In this document: piece after piece, positions 1 to 5,697 of the stretch
How positions within the stretch are numbered: position 1 is the first letter of the stretch
Layout of the letters: each line of letters begins with the position of its first letter
Program-made: the position numbers and the translations under genes
Notes under the pieces: generated by a model
Database searches by the model: none
What the model saw: the letters and a program-made list of their open reading frames with translations, nothing else
What the model was told of the DNA's origin: nothing
Assembly: GCF_937858865.1 (NCBI RefSeq)
Contig: NZ_CALLYO010000112.1
Span: 1 to 5,697 of the forward strand
Reading direction: 5' to 3'
From: an uncultured Amaricoccus sp.
GTDB taxonomy: Bacteria; Pseudomonadota; Alphaproteobacteria; Rhodobacterales; Rhodobacteraceae
Length of the DNA: 5,697 nucleotides

Positions 1-1
1 C

Positions 2-1534
2 TCAGAGGTCCATCAGGATGCGGCGGGGATCCTCGAGCGCCTCCTTGACGCGGACGAGGAAGGTGACGGCGCCCTTTCCGTCGACGATGCGGTGGTCGTA
101 GGAGAGGGCGAGGTACATCATCGGGCGCGGCACGATCTGGCCCTTGATGACCATCGGGCGGTCCTGGATCTTGTGCATGCCGAGGATGCCCGACTGCGGC
201 GGGTTCAGGATCGGCGAGGACATGAGGCTGCCGTAGATGCCGCCGTTCGAGATGGTGAAGGTGCCGCCCTGCATGTCGGCCATGGTCAGCTTGCCGTCGC
301 GGGCGCGCACGCCGAGCTCGGCGATCTTCTTCTCGATCGCGGCGAAGGACATCTGGTCGGCGTCGCGCACGACGGGCACGACGAGGCCGGAGGGGGTGCC
401 GACGGCGATGCCCATGTGGACGAAGTTCTTGTAGACGACGTCGGTGCCGTCGATCTCGGCGTTGACCTCCGGCACGTCCTTGAGCGCGACGCAGCAGGCC
501 TTGGTGAAGAAGGACATGAAGCCGAGCTTCACGCCGTGCTTCTTCTCGAAGATGTCCTTGTATTCGTTGCGGAGCCCCATGACCCCGCCCATGTCCACCT
601 CGTTGTAGGTGGTGAGCATGGCGGCGGTGTTCTGCGCCTCCTTGAGCCGGCGGGCGATGGTCTGGCGGAGGCGCGTCATCTTCACCCGCTCCTCGCGGGC
701 GGCGTCCTCGGCGGGGACCGGGGCGCGCGGGATGGCGGCCTGCTCCGGGGCCGGGGCGGCGGCGGGCCTCGGGGCCTCGGCGCGCAGCACGTCCTCCTTC
801 ATGATCCGCCCGTCGCGGCCGGTGCCCTCGACCTGGTCGGGGGAGAGGCCGCGGTCGGCCATGAGCTTGGTGGCCGAGGGGGCGTTCTCGACGTCGCGGC
901 TGGCCGTGGCGGCCGGGGCGGCTTCCGCCGCGGCGGCGCCGGCCTGGGCGACGGGCGCCGCGGCGGCACCCGCGCCGCCGCCCGCGATGCGGCCGAGCTT
1001 GCCGCCCGCGTTCACGGTGCTGCCGGCGGCGGCGTAGATCTCGGCCAGCGTGCCGGAGGCGGGGGCGGGGACCTCGACGGAGACCTTGTCGGTCTCGAGC
1101 TCGCAGAGCATCTCGTCCTGGACGACCTTGTCGCCGACTTTCCTGTGCCAGGTCGCGACGGTCGCCTCGCTCACGCTCTCGCCGAGGGTCGGGACCATGA
1201 TCTCGATCGAGCTCTCGTTGGCGGGCGCCGATTCGGCGTCGGTGGCGGCGGCCTTGCCGGGCTTGGCCGCCGGCTTCGCGGCGGGGGCGGTGGCGGTCGC
1301 CTTCTCGTCGACGATGGCGAGCAGCGCGTCGACCCCCACGGTCTCGCCGGCATTGGCGACGATCTCGGCGAGCACGCCCGCGGCCTTGGACGGGACCTCG
1401 ACGGTGACCTTGTCGGTCTCGAGCTCGCAGAGGAGCTCGTCCATCTTCACCGCGTCGCCGACCTTCTTGAACCAGGTGGCGACGGTGGCTTCCGAGACGC
1501 TTTCGCCCAGCGTGGGCACGCGGATTTCAACCAT
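2..1534 (-). CDS. sucB: Dihydrolipoyllysine succinyltransferase (E2o) of the 2-oxoglutarate dehydrogenase complex, with two lipoyl domains
   Basis: This is the E2 core of the 2-oxoglutarate dehydrogenase complex. It takes the succinyl group from E1o on a swinging lipoyl arm and transfers it to CoA. The 510-residue protein reads as lipoyl domain 1 (about 2-77, ETDKV with lipoyl Lys42), an Ala/Pro/Lys linker (78-109), lipoyl domain 2 (110-185, ETDKV with Lys150), an Ala-rich linker (186-213), an E3-binding domain (about 215-250, with GTGRDGRI), a second Ala/Pro linker, and the catalytic acyltransferase domain (about 281-510). The active-site motif SYDHRIVDG is at 478-486, with His481 and Asp485. 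Typical proteobacterial E2o has one lipoyl domain and about 400-430 residues; the extra length here is the second domain. The ATG gives the normal lipoyl-domain N-terminus ([12 protein letters not shown]), and TGA closes the frame next to the window edge. It starts 4 bases after the sucA stop, so the two are co-transcribed. Two-lipoyl E2p is a theoretical alternative, but the neighbouring sucA and the succinyltransferase-like C-terminus favour E2o. Confidence 0.97.
   Translation of the reverse strand: MVEIRVPTLGESVSEATVATWFKKVGDAVKMDELLCELETDKVTVEVPSKAAGVLAEIVANAGETVGVDALLAIVDEKATATAPAAKPAAKPGKAAATDAESAPANESSIEIMVPTLGESVSEATVATWHRKVGDKVVQDEMLCELETDKVSVEVPAPASGTLAEIYAAAGSTVNAGGKLGRIAGGGAGAAAAPVAQAGAAAAEAAPAATASRDVENAPSATKLMADRGLSPDQVEGTGRDGRIMKEDVLRAEAPRPAAAPAPEQAAIPRAPVPAEDAAREERVKMTRLRQTIARRLKEAQNTAAMLTTYNEVDMGGVMGLRNEYKDIFEKKHGVKLGFMSFFTKACCVALKDVPEVNAEIDGTDVVYKNFVHMGIAVGTPSGLVVPVVRDADQMSFAAIEKKIAELGVRARDGKLTMADMQGGTFTISNGGIYGSLMSSPILNPPQSGILGMHKIQDRPMVIKGQIVPRPMMYLALSYDHRIVDGKGAVTFLVRVKEALEDPRRILMDL
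1071..1108 (-). repeat. Lipoyl-lysine segment repeat, copy in domain 2
   Basis: These 38 bases encode the region around lipoyl Lys150 of SucB. They match positions 1395-1432 at 37 of 38 bases, exactly 324 bases (108 codons) away. The single difference changes Thr to Ser. The repeat reflects the tandem duplication of the lipoyl domain inside the gene. Confidence 0.9.
1395..1432 (-). repeat. Lipoyl-lysine segment repeat, copy in domain 1
   Basis: These 38 bases encode SucB residues 35-47, around lipoyl Lys42 (codon at 1409-1411). They are the partner of the segment at 1071-1108, with one mismatch. No synonymous difference is present over these 13 codons, whereas the 15 codons near the start of each domain that encode an identical peptide differ at 12 bases. 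Confidence 0.9.
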
Positions 1535-1538
1535 GACT

Positions 1539-4511
1539 CTAGCGGTCCTTCTTCAGGCTGAGGGCGGCGTCGACAAGGGCTTCCTGCTGCGCCTTGTGCT
1601 CGCGGGCGAGGCCGGTGGCGGGTGAGGCGGCGGCGGGGCGGCCGACGTAGGCGGCGCGGCCGTGGCGGGCGCCGATGCGGTCGAGGACCCACTCGAGGTT
1701 CGGCTCGACGAAGGTCCAGCCGCCCTGGTTCTTCGGCTCCTCCTGGCACCAGACGATGTGCGCCTCCTTGAAGCGGGTGAGCTCCTTGGTCAGCGAGAGG
1801 GCCGGGAAGGGATAGAACTGCTCGAGGCGCATCAGGTAGACGTCGTCGATGCCGCGGGCGTCGCGCTCCTCGAGCAGGTCGTAGTAGACCTTGCCGGAGC
1901 AGAGGACGACGCGCTTGATCTTGTCGTCGGGCACGAGCTTCGTGGCCGAGATGCCGTAGTCCGGCCCGAGGTCGGCGTCGTCCCAGAGCAGGCGGTGGAA
2001 GGACGAGCCCTTGGCGAGGTCCTTGAGCTTGGAGACGGCGAGCTTGTGGCGGAGCAGCGACTTCGGGGTGAAGAGGATGAGCGGCTTGCGGAAGCTGCGG
2101 TGGATCTGCCGGCGCAGGATGTGGAAGTAGTTGGCCGGCGTCGTGCAGTTGGCGACGATCCAGTTGTCGGCGGCGCACATCTGCAGGAAGCGCTCGGGGC
2201 GGGCGGAGGAATGCTCGGGGCCCTGGCCCTCGTAGCCGTGCGGCAGCAGGAGGACGAGGCCGGACATGCGCAGCCACTTCGCTTCGCCCGAGGAGATGAA
2301 CTGGTCGATCATGATCTGGGCGCCGTTGACGAAGTCGCCGAACTGGCCCTCCCAGAGGGTCAGCGCGCTCGGCTCGGCGAGGGAGTAGCCGTATTCGTAG
2401 CCGAGGACGGCGTATTCGGAGAGCATCGAGTCGACCACCTCGTAGGTGGCCTGGCCGGGCTCGATGTGGTTGAGCGGGAAGTAGCGCTCCTCGGTCTCCT
2501 GGTCGATGATCGCCGAGTGGCGCTGGCTGAAGGTGCCGCGGGTCGAGTCCTGGCCGGAGAGGCGGACCGGGTAGCCCTCGATGAGCAGGGTGCCGAAGGC
2601 GAGGGCCTCGGCGGTCGCCCAGTCGATGCCGTCGCCGGTCTCGATCATCTGCCGCTTGGCCTCGAGCATGCGCTGGACGGTGCGGTGGGCGACGACGTCG
2701 TCGGGGATGCGGGTGAGCGCCTCGCCGACCTTCTTCAGCTTGGCGAGGTCGGCGGCGGTCTTGCCGCGCTGGTAGCGGCCCTCGCGGCGGCCGAGGCCGG
2801 ACCAGCGGCCGTCGAGCCAGTCGGCCTTGTTGGGGCGGAAGTCCTTGGAGGATTCGAACTCGGCGTTGAGGTGGGCCTGGAAGGCGGCCTTCATGTCCTC
2901 GATCTCGCCCTCGGGGATGAGGCCGTCGGCGACGAGGCGCTCGGTGTAGAGCTGGAGCGTGGTCTTGTGGCCCTTGATCGCCTTGTACATCAGCGGCTGG
3001 GTGAACATGGGCTCGTCGCCCTCGTTGTGGCCGAACCGCCGGTAGCAGAACATGTCGATGACGACGTCCTTGTTGAACTGCTGGCGGAACTCGGTCGCGA
3101 CGCGGGCGGCGTGGACGACGGCCTCCGGGTCGTCGCCGTTCACGTGGAAGATCGGCGCCTCGACCATCAGCGCGATGTCGGTCGGGTAGGGCGAGGAGCG
3201 GGAATACATCGGCGCGGTGGTGAAGCCGATCTGGTTGTTGACGACGATGTGGATGGTGCCGCCGGTGCGGTGGCCCTTGAGGCCGGAGAGGCCGAAGCAC
3301 TCGGCCACGACGCCCTGGCCGGCGAAGGCGGCGTCGCCGTGCAGCAGGATGGGGAGGACCTTCCGGCGCTCGGGGTCGCCGCGCTGCGCCTGCTTGGCGC
3401 GCACCTTGCCGAGCACCACCGGGTTCACCGCCTCGAGGTGCGAGGGATTGGCGGTCAGCGAGAGGTGGACGATGTTGCCGTCGAACTCGCGGTCGGAGGA
3501 GGCGCCGAGGTGGTACTTGACGTCGCCGGAGCCCTCGACCTCCTCGGGCTTGAAGCTGCCGCCCTGGAACTCGTTGAAGATCGCCTTGTAGGGCTTCTCC
3601 ATCACGTTGGCGAGCACGGAGAGCCGGCCGCGGTGCGGCATGCCGATGACGATCTCCTCGACGCCGAGGGCGCCGCCGCGCTTGATGATCTGCTCCATGG
3701 CCGGGATCAGCGCCTCGCCGCCGTCGAGGCCGAAGCGCTTGGTGCCGGTGTATTTCACCTGCAGGAACTTCTCGAAGCCCTCGGCCTCGACGAGCTTGTT
3801 CAGGATCGCGCGCCGGCCCTGGCGGGTGAAGTGGATCTCCTTGCCGTAGCCCTCGATCCGCTCCTTGAGCCAGGCCGACTGCTCGGGGTCGGAGATGTGC
3901 ATGTACTGGAGCGCGAAGGTGCCGCAGTAGGTGCGCTTCACCAGCGCGAGGATCTCGCGCAGGCTTGCCGTCTCCAGGCCGAGCACGTTGTCGATGAAGA
4001 TCGGCCGGTCGAGGTCGGCCTCGGTGAAGCCGTAGGTCTCGTAGCGGAGCTCGGGATGGGGGAGCATCTCCTCGAGCCCCAGCGGGTCGAGGTCGGCCTC
4101 GAGGTGGCCGCGGATGCGGTAGGCGCGGATCAGCATCAGCGCGCGCAGGCTGTCGGTGACCGCCTGGCGGATCTGCGCGTCGCTGACCTGGACGCCGACC
4201 TCCTGCGCCTTGGCGCGCACCTTCTCGCCGACGGTCCTCGCCGGCTCGGGGCCCCACTGGCCGTCGAGGGCGGCGGTCAGCTCGTCGTTCGGCGTCGGCG
4301 GCCAGTCGCTGCGCGCCCAGCTCGGGCCGCGGGCGCCGCGGGTCACGTCGGCCGCGGCGTCGTCGAGGCCGCGGAAGAAGGCCTGCCAGCTCGCGTCGAC
4401 GCTGGCGGGGTCCTCGGCGTAGCGCGCCTGCAGCTGCTCGACATAGTCCGCGTTCTGCCCCTGCAGGAACGAGGAGGAGTGGAAGAGCGTGTTCTGCGAC
4501 TGATCGGTCAT
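1539..4511 (-). CDS. sucA: 2-oxoglutarate dehydrogenase E1 component (thiamine diphosphate-dependent)
   Basis: E1o decarboxylates 2-oxoglutarate on thiamine diphosphate and reductively succinylates the lipoyl groups of SucB in the cytoplasm. The 990-residue protein is complete. Its N-terminus ([20 protein letters not shown]) is the E2/E3-contacting tail, followed by an extra Trp/Pro-rich stretch (about 50-95) that makes it longer than E. coli SucA (933). The family motifs are all present: MPHRGRL at 291-297 (His293), KYHLGASSD at 332-340 (His334), the ThDP/Mg motif [10 protein letters not shown] at 391-400 with NNQIGFTT at 425-432, [13 protein letters not shown] at 489-501, [16 protein letters not shown] at 756-771 (His758), and the C-terminal RLEQFYPFP at 895-903 with [11 protein letters not shown] at 957-967. 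The ATG is chosen because the conserved N-terminus starts there; its ribosome binding site is unusually far upstream. The gene is followed after 4 bases by sucB and preceded by a 307-base gap after sucD. No frameshift or missing catalytic residue was seen. Confidence 0.98.
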   Translation of the reverse strand: MTDQSQNTLFHSSSFLQGQNADYVEQLQARYAEDPASVDASWQAFFRGLDDAAADVTRGARGPSWARSDWPPTPNDELTAALDGQWGPEPARTVGEKVRAKAQEVGVQVSDAQIRQAVTDSLRALMLIRAYRIRGHLEADLDPLGLEEMLPHPELRYETYGFTEADLDRPIFIDNVLGLETASLREILALVKRTYCGTFALQYMHISDPEQSAWLKERIEGYGKEIHFTRQGRRAILNKLVEAEGFEKFLQVKYTGTKRFGLDGGEALIPAMEQIIKRGGALGVEEIVIGMPHRGRLSVLANVMEKPYKAIFNEFQGGSFKPEEVEGSGDVKYHLGASSDREFDGNIVHLSLTANPSHLEAVNPVVLGKVRAKQAQRGDPERRKVLPILLHGDAAFAGQGVVAECFGLSGLKGHRTGGTIHIVVNNQIGFTTAPMYSRSSPYPTDIALMVEAPIFHVNGDDPEAVVHAARVATEFRQQFNKDVVIDMFCYRRFGHNEGDEPMFTQPLMYKAIKGHKTTLQLYTERLVADGLIPEGEIEDMKAAFQAHLNAEFESSKDFRPNKADWLDGRWSGLGRREGRYQRGKTAADLAKLKKVGEALTRIPDDVVAHRTVQRMLEAKRQMIETGDGIDWATAEALAFGTLLIEGYPVRLSGQDSTRGTFSQRHSAIIDQETEERYFPLNHIEPGQATYEVVDSMLSEYAVLGYEYGYSLAEPSALTLWEGQFGDFVNGAQIMIDQFISSGEAKWLRMSGLVLLLPHGYEGQGPEHSSARPERFLQMCAADNWIVANCTTPANYFHILRRQIHRSFRKPLILFTPKSLLRHKLAVSKLKDLAKGSSFHRLLWDDADLGPDYGISATKLVPDDKIKRVVLCSGKVYYDLLEERDARGIDDVYLMRLEQFYPFPALSLTKELTRFKEAHIVWCQEEPKNQGGWTFVEPNLEWVLDRIGARHGRAAYVGRPAAASPATGLAREHKAQQEALVDAALSLKKDR
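1546..1550 (-). promoter_or_regulatory. Shine-Dalgarno sequence of sucB inside the end of sucA
   Basis: The minus strand reads AAGGA here, within the sucA codons for the final Lys-Lys-Asp-Arg, with 11 bases between it and the sucB ATG. Ribosomes finishing sucA would cover or release this site, which fits translational coupling of E1o and E2o. The coupling is inferred from position only. Confidence 0.7.
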
Positions 4512-4538
4512 GGCGTGACGGGCTCGGCCCGCTCCTTT
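4512..4538 (-). promoter_or_regulatory. sucA ribosome binding site with a hairpin between Shine-Dalgarno and start codon
   Basis: The minus strand has a strong AAAGGAG (4538-4532), but 20 bases separate it from the sucA ATG, too far for normal initiation. The bases between contain CGGGC-CGA-GCCCG (4531-4519), a 5-bp all-GC stem with a 3-base loop. If this folds, the unpaired distance from AGGAG to ATG drops to 7 bases, which is near optimal. No closer Shine-Dalgarno-like sequence is visible, and the SucA N-terminus supports this ATG. Folding is inferred from sequence. Confidence 0.6.
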
Positions 4539-4544
4539 CGATCT

Positions 4545-4561
4545 GGCCCCTCGGCGGGGCC
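4545..4561 (-). other. Hairpin just upstream of the sucA Shine-Dalgarno sequence
   Basis: A perfect 6-bp stem GGCCCC/GGGGCC encloses a 5-base loop. It ends 6 bases before the AAAGGAG of sucA. There is no T-run after it. It could keep the ribosome binding site free of other pairing, or mark a stable 5' end after processing. Confidence 0.45.
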
Positions 4562-4595
4562 GTGCTGGCGCCCCCGGAGGAGGCTCACTCGATCA

Positions 4596-4623
4596 GGGCC
4601 GCCCGGCGCCCGCCGGACGGCCC
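4596..4623 (-). other. Long imperfect hairpin in the sucD-sucA gap
   Basis: Six outer pairs (4596-4601 with 4618-4623), one C-A mismatch, five inner pairs (4603-4607 with 4612-4616) and a 4-base loop make a 28-base hairpin that is nearly all G and C. It is among the strongest local structures in the gap. Its outermost two bases overlap the next inverted repeat. Confidence 0.5.
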
Positions 4624-4662
4624 GCAGGCATCTGCGGACCAGGGACTCCTCCGCAGCGGAGG
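4622..4662 (-). other. Alternating inverted repeats with mutually exclusive pairing
   Basis: The + strand word CCGCAG occurs at 4622-4627 and 4651-4656, with its complement CTGCGG between them at 4632-4637. CTGCGG can pair with the first copy (6 bp, loop of 4) or with the second as CTGCGGA/TCCGCAG (7 bp, loop of 11). The second copy also lies in its own palindrome CCTCCGCAGCGGAGG (4648-4662, 6-bp stem, loop of 3). The 7-bp option excludes the other two, a layout like an attenuator or RNA switch, but no terminator T-run follows. Confidence 0.45.
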
Positions 4663-4690
4663 GCGCGCGGAAGGCCGGTGGCCAACCGTG

Positions 4691-4727
4691 CGCCGGCATC
4701 CCGAGGGATCCGAGGGTCGTTCCGGCG
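4691..4727 (-). other. Weak nested inverted repeat
   Basis: A 6-bp stem (CGCCGG at 4691-4696 with CCGGCG at 4722-4727) encloses a 25-base loop, which itself holds a small 4-bp hairpin at 4698-4709. The loop also contains a direct repeat of CCGAGGG (4701-4707 and 4710-4716). In sequence this rich in G and C such a structure could arise by chance. Confidence 0.3.
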
Positions 4728-4751
4728 TGGCGGGCACGGCGGCGCGCACGG

Positions 4752-4803
4752 GGGTCTCGCGGCGGGGAAGCCCCGCGGCCGATCGCCGGACCGTGCGAGA
4801 CCC
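4752..4803 (-). other. Perfect 9-bp inverted repeat just after the sucD stop, with inner hairpin
   Basis: GGGTCTCGC at 4752-4760 is the exact reverse complement of GCGAGACCC at 4795-4803. Inside lies a second stem, GCGGGG/CCCCGC with an AAG loop (4762-4776). In the transcript the structure begins 15 bases after the sucD TAG. With no T-run after it, it is more likely a 3'-end stabiliser, processing site or Rho-associated element than an intrinsic terminator. It could help set different levels of SucCD and SucAB. Confidence 0.5.
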
Positions 4804-4818
4804 GCCCACGGCCGCCCC

Positions 4819-5697
4819 CTACCTGCGCAGCGCCTTGAGAACCGCCTGGCCGAGGCCGGCCGGGCTGTCGGCAACGACGATGCCGGCCGACTTCATCGCC
4901 TCGATCTTGTCCTCCGCGCCGCCCTTGCCGCCGGCGACGATGGCGCCGGCATGGCCCATGCGGCGGCCCGGGGGCGCGGTGCGGCCGGCGATGAAGCCGG
5001 CGGTCGGCTTCATGCGGCCCTTCCTGGCCTCGTCCTTGAGGAACTGGGCGGCATCCTCCTCGGCCGAGCCGCCGATCTCGCCGATCATGATGATCGACTC
5101 GGTCTCCGGGTCGGCGAGGAACCATTCCAGCACGTCGATATGCTCGGTGCCCTTGATCGGGTCGCCGCCGATGCCGACGCAGGTCGACTGGCCGAGCCCT
5201 GCCGCGGTCGTCTGCCCGACCGCTTCGTAGGTGAGCGTGCCCGAGCGGGAGACGACCCCGACCGAGCCGCGCTTGTGGATGTGGCCGGGCATGATGCCGA
5301 TCTTGCAGGCGTCGGGCGTGATGACGCCGGGGCAGTTCGGGCCGATGAGGATCGACTTCGTGCCCTGCAGCGCCCGCTTCACCTTCATCATGTCGAGGAC
5401 CGGGATCCCCTCGGTGATGCAGACGATGAGCTCGAGGCGTGCGTCGATCGCCTCGAGGATGGCGTCGGCGGCGAAGGGGGGCGGGACGTAGATCGCGGTC
5501 GCGGTGGCGCCGGTCGCCTCCTTCGCCTCGGCCACGGTGTTGAAGACCGGGAGGCCGATGTGGGACTCGCCGCCCTTCCCGGGCGTGACGCCGCCGACCA
5601 TCTTCGTGCCGTAGGCAATGGCCTGCTCGGAGTGGAAAGTGCCCTGCGAGCCGGTGAGGCCCTGGCAGATGACCTTGGTGTTCTCGTCGACGAGGAT
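4819..5697 (-). CDS. sucD: Succinyl-CoA ligase (ADP- or GDP-forming) alpha subunit, 5' end cut by the window
   Basis: With SucC, this subunit converts succinyl-CoA, ADP or GDP and phosphate to succinate, CoA and ATP or GTP in the TCA cycle. The window holds 292 residues plus the TAG stop. The first visible residues ([13 protein letters not shown]) align with E. coli SucD from about residue 4, so only about two N-terminal codons are missing. The first in-window Met (codon at 5599-5601) is internal, because conserved family sequence continues 32 residues upstream of it. Numbered from the first visible residue, the CoA-binding loop [10 protein letters not shown] is at 13-22, [10 protein letters not shown] at 34-43, [10 protein letters not shown] at 119-128, [10 protein letters not shown] at 149-158 and GEIGGSAEE at 206-214. 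The phosphorylated histidine is His249 in RMGHAGAI (codon 4951-4953). Length and motifs match the family, with no internal damage. SucC would be expected just upstream, beyond the right edge. Confidence 0.97.
   Translation of the reverse strand: MLVDENTKVICQGLTGSQGTFHSEQAIAYGTKMVGGVTPGKGGESHIGLPVFNTVAEAKEATGATATAIYVPPPFAADAILEAIDARLELIVCITEGIPVLDMMKVKRALQGTKSILIGPNCPGVITPDACKIGIMPGHIHKRGSVGVVSRSGTLTYEAVGQTTAAGLGQSTCVGIGGDPIKGTEHIDVLEWFLADPETESIIMIGEIGGSAEEDAAQFLKDEARKGRMKPTAGFIAGRTAPPGRRMGHAGAIVAGGKGGAEDKIEAMKSAGIVVADSPAGLGQAVLKALRR

Larger units (their letters stand above)
4512..4818. other. Structured sucD-sucA intergenic region without a convincing gene
   Basis: These 307 bases hold no open frame resembling a known protein and no clear -35/-10 promoter. 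They contain a chain of at least six inverted repeats read in the sucD-to-sucA direction: 4803-4752, 4727-4691, 4662-4622 (alternative pairings), 4623-4596, 4561-4545 and 4531-4519. None is followed by a T-run on the minus strand, so no intrinsic terminator is apparent. The region may process, stabilise or attenuate the suc transcript, or may hide a sucA promoter. Which of these applies is not decidable from sequence. Confidence 0.6.

Noticed and set aside
92..1561. A 489-residue open frame on the plus strand opposite sucB
   Set aside because: Same cause: the His/Gly/Ala/Asp-rich translation is a mirror of sucB codons, with no recognisable domain.
1447..4257. A 936-residue minus-strand frame overlapping sucA
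   Set aside because: It is an Arg/Pro-rich shifted-frame shadow of sucA; the sucA frame carries all family motifs without interruption.
4545..4803. Rho-independent terminator after sucD
   Set aside because: Several GC-rich stems exist, but none is followed by a T-run on the minus strand.
4585..4809. A 74-codon GTG-initiated frame in the sucD-sucA gap
   Set aside because: Arg/Pro/Ser-rich, no recognisable similarity, no ribosome binding site evident, and it runs through the inverted repeats; most likely non-coding.
1662..4838. A 1058-residue open frame on the plus strand opposite sucA
   Set aside because: It is antisense to a fully supported sucA, its composition is low-complexity (Ala, Val, Leu, Glu, Asp, Gly), and long antisense frames are expected where GC-rich third positions suppress stops.
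5599..5601. ATG at 5601 as the start of sucD
   Set aside because: Conserved SucD sequence, including the CoA-binding [10 protein letters not shown], continues in frame upstream to the window edge, so the true start lies just outside.

Overview
The window is a high-GC stretch in which all genes lie on the minus strand. It carries part of the TCA-cycle 'suc' operon of an alphaproteobacterium. In transcription order (right to left) it holds the nearly complete succinyl-CoA ligase alpha subunit (sucD, cut by the right edge), a 307-base non-coding gap, the complete 2-oxoglutarate dehydrogenase E1 gene (sucA, 990 codons), and the complete E2 dihydrolipoamide succinyltransferase gene (sucB, 510 codons), whose stop codon lies at the left edge. 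The gene order sucD-sucA-sucB, the style of the SucA N-terminus, and a SucB with two lipoyl domains all resemble Rhodobacterales. That placement is from memory of the families, not from a search. In that group mdh and sucC usually lie upstream and lpd downstream, outside this window.

Right part (4819-5697): sucD, missing only about two N-terminal codons. Centre right (4512-4818): no convincing gene, but a dense chain of inverted repeats, including a perfect 9-bp stem just after the sucD stop, a module with mutually exclusive pairings, and a small GC hairpin between the sucA Shine-Dalgarno sequence and its start codon. Centre (1539-4511): sucA. Left (2-1534): sucB, separated from sucA by only 4 bases, with its ribosome binding site inside the last sucA codons.

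The products act in sequence. SucA (E1o, ThDP-dependent) decarboxylates 2-oxoglutarate and transfers the succinyl group to the lipoyl arms of SucB (E2o). SucB passes it to CoA, and SucCD then uses succinyl-CoA to make ATP or GTP plus succinate. The tight sucA-sucB junction fits translational coupling of two subunits of one complex. The structured gap separates the ligase genes from the dehydrogenase genes.

I see no mobile element, CRISPR array, RNA gene or unknown defence-type system. The genes are ordinary central metabolism. The points worth a second look are the two-lipoyl E2o, a patch of synonymous-site identity between the two lipoyl modules, and the RNA structure of the sucD-sucA gap.
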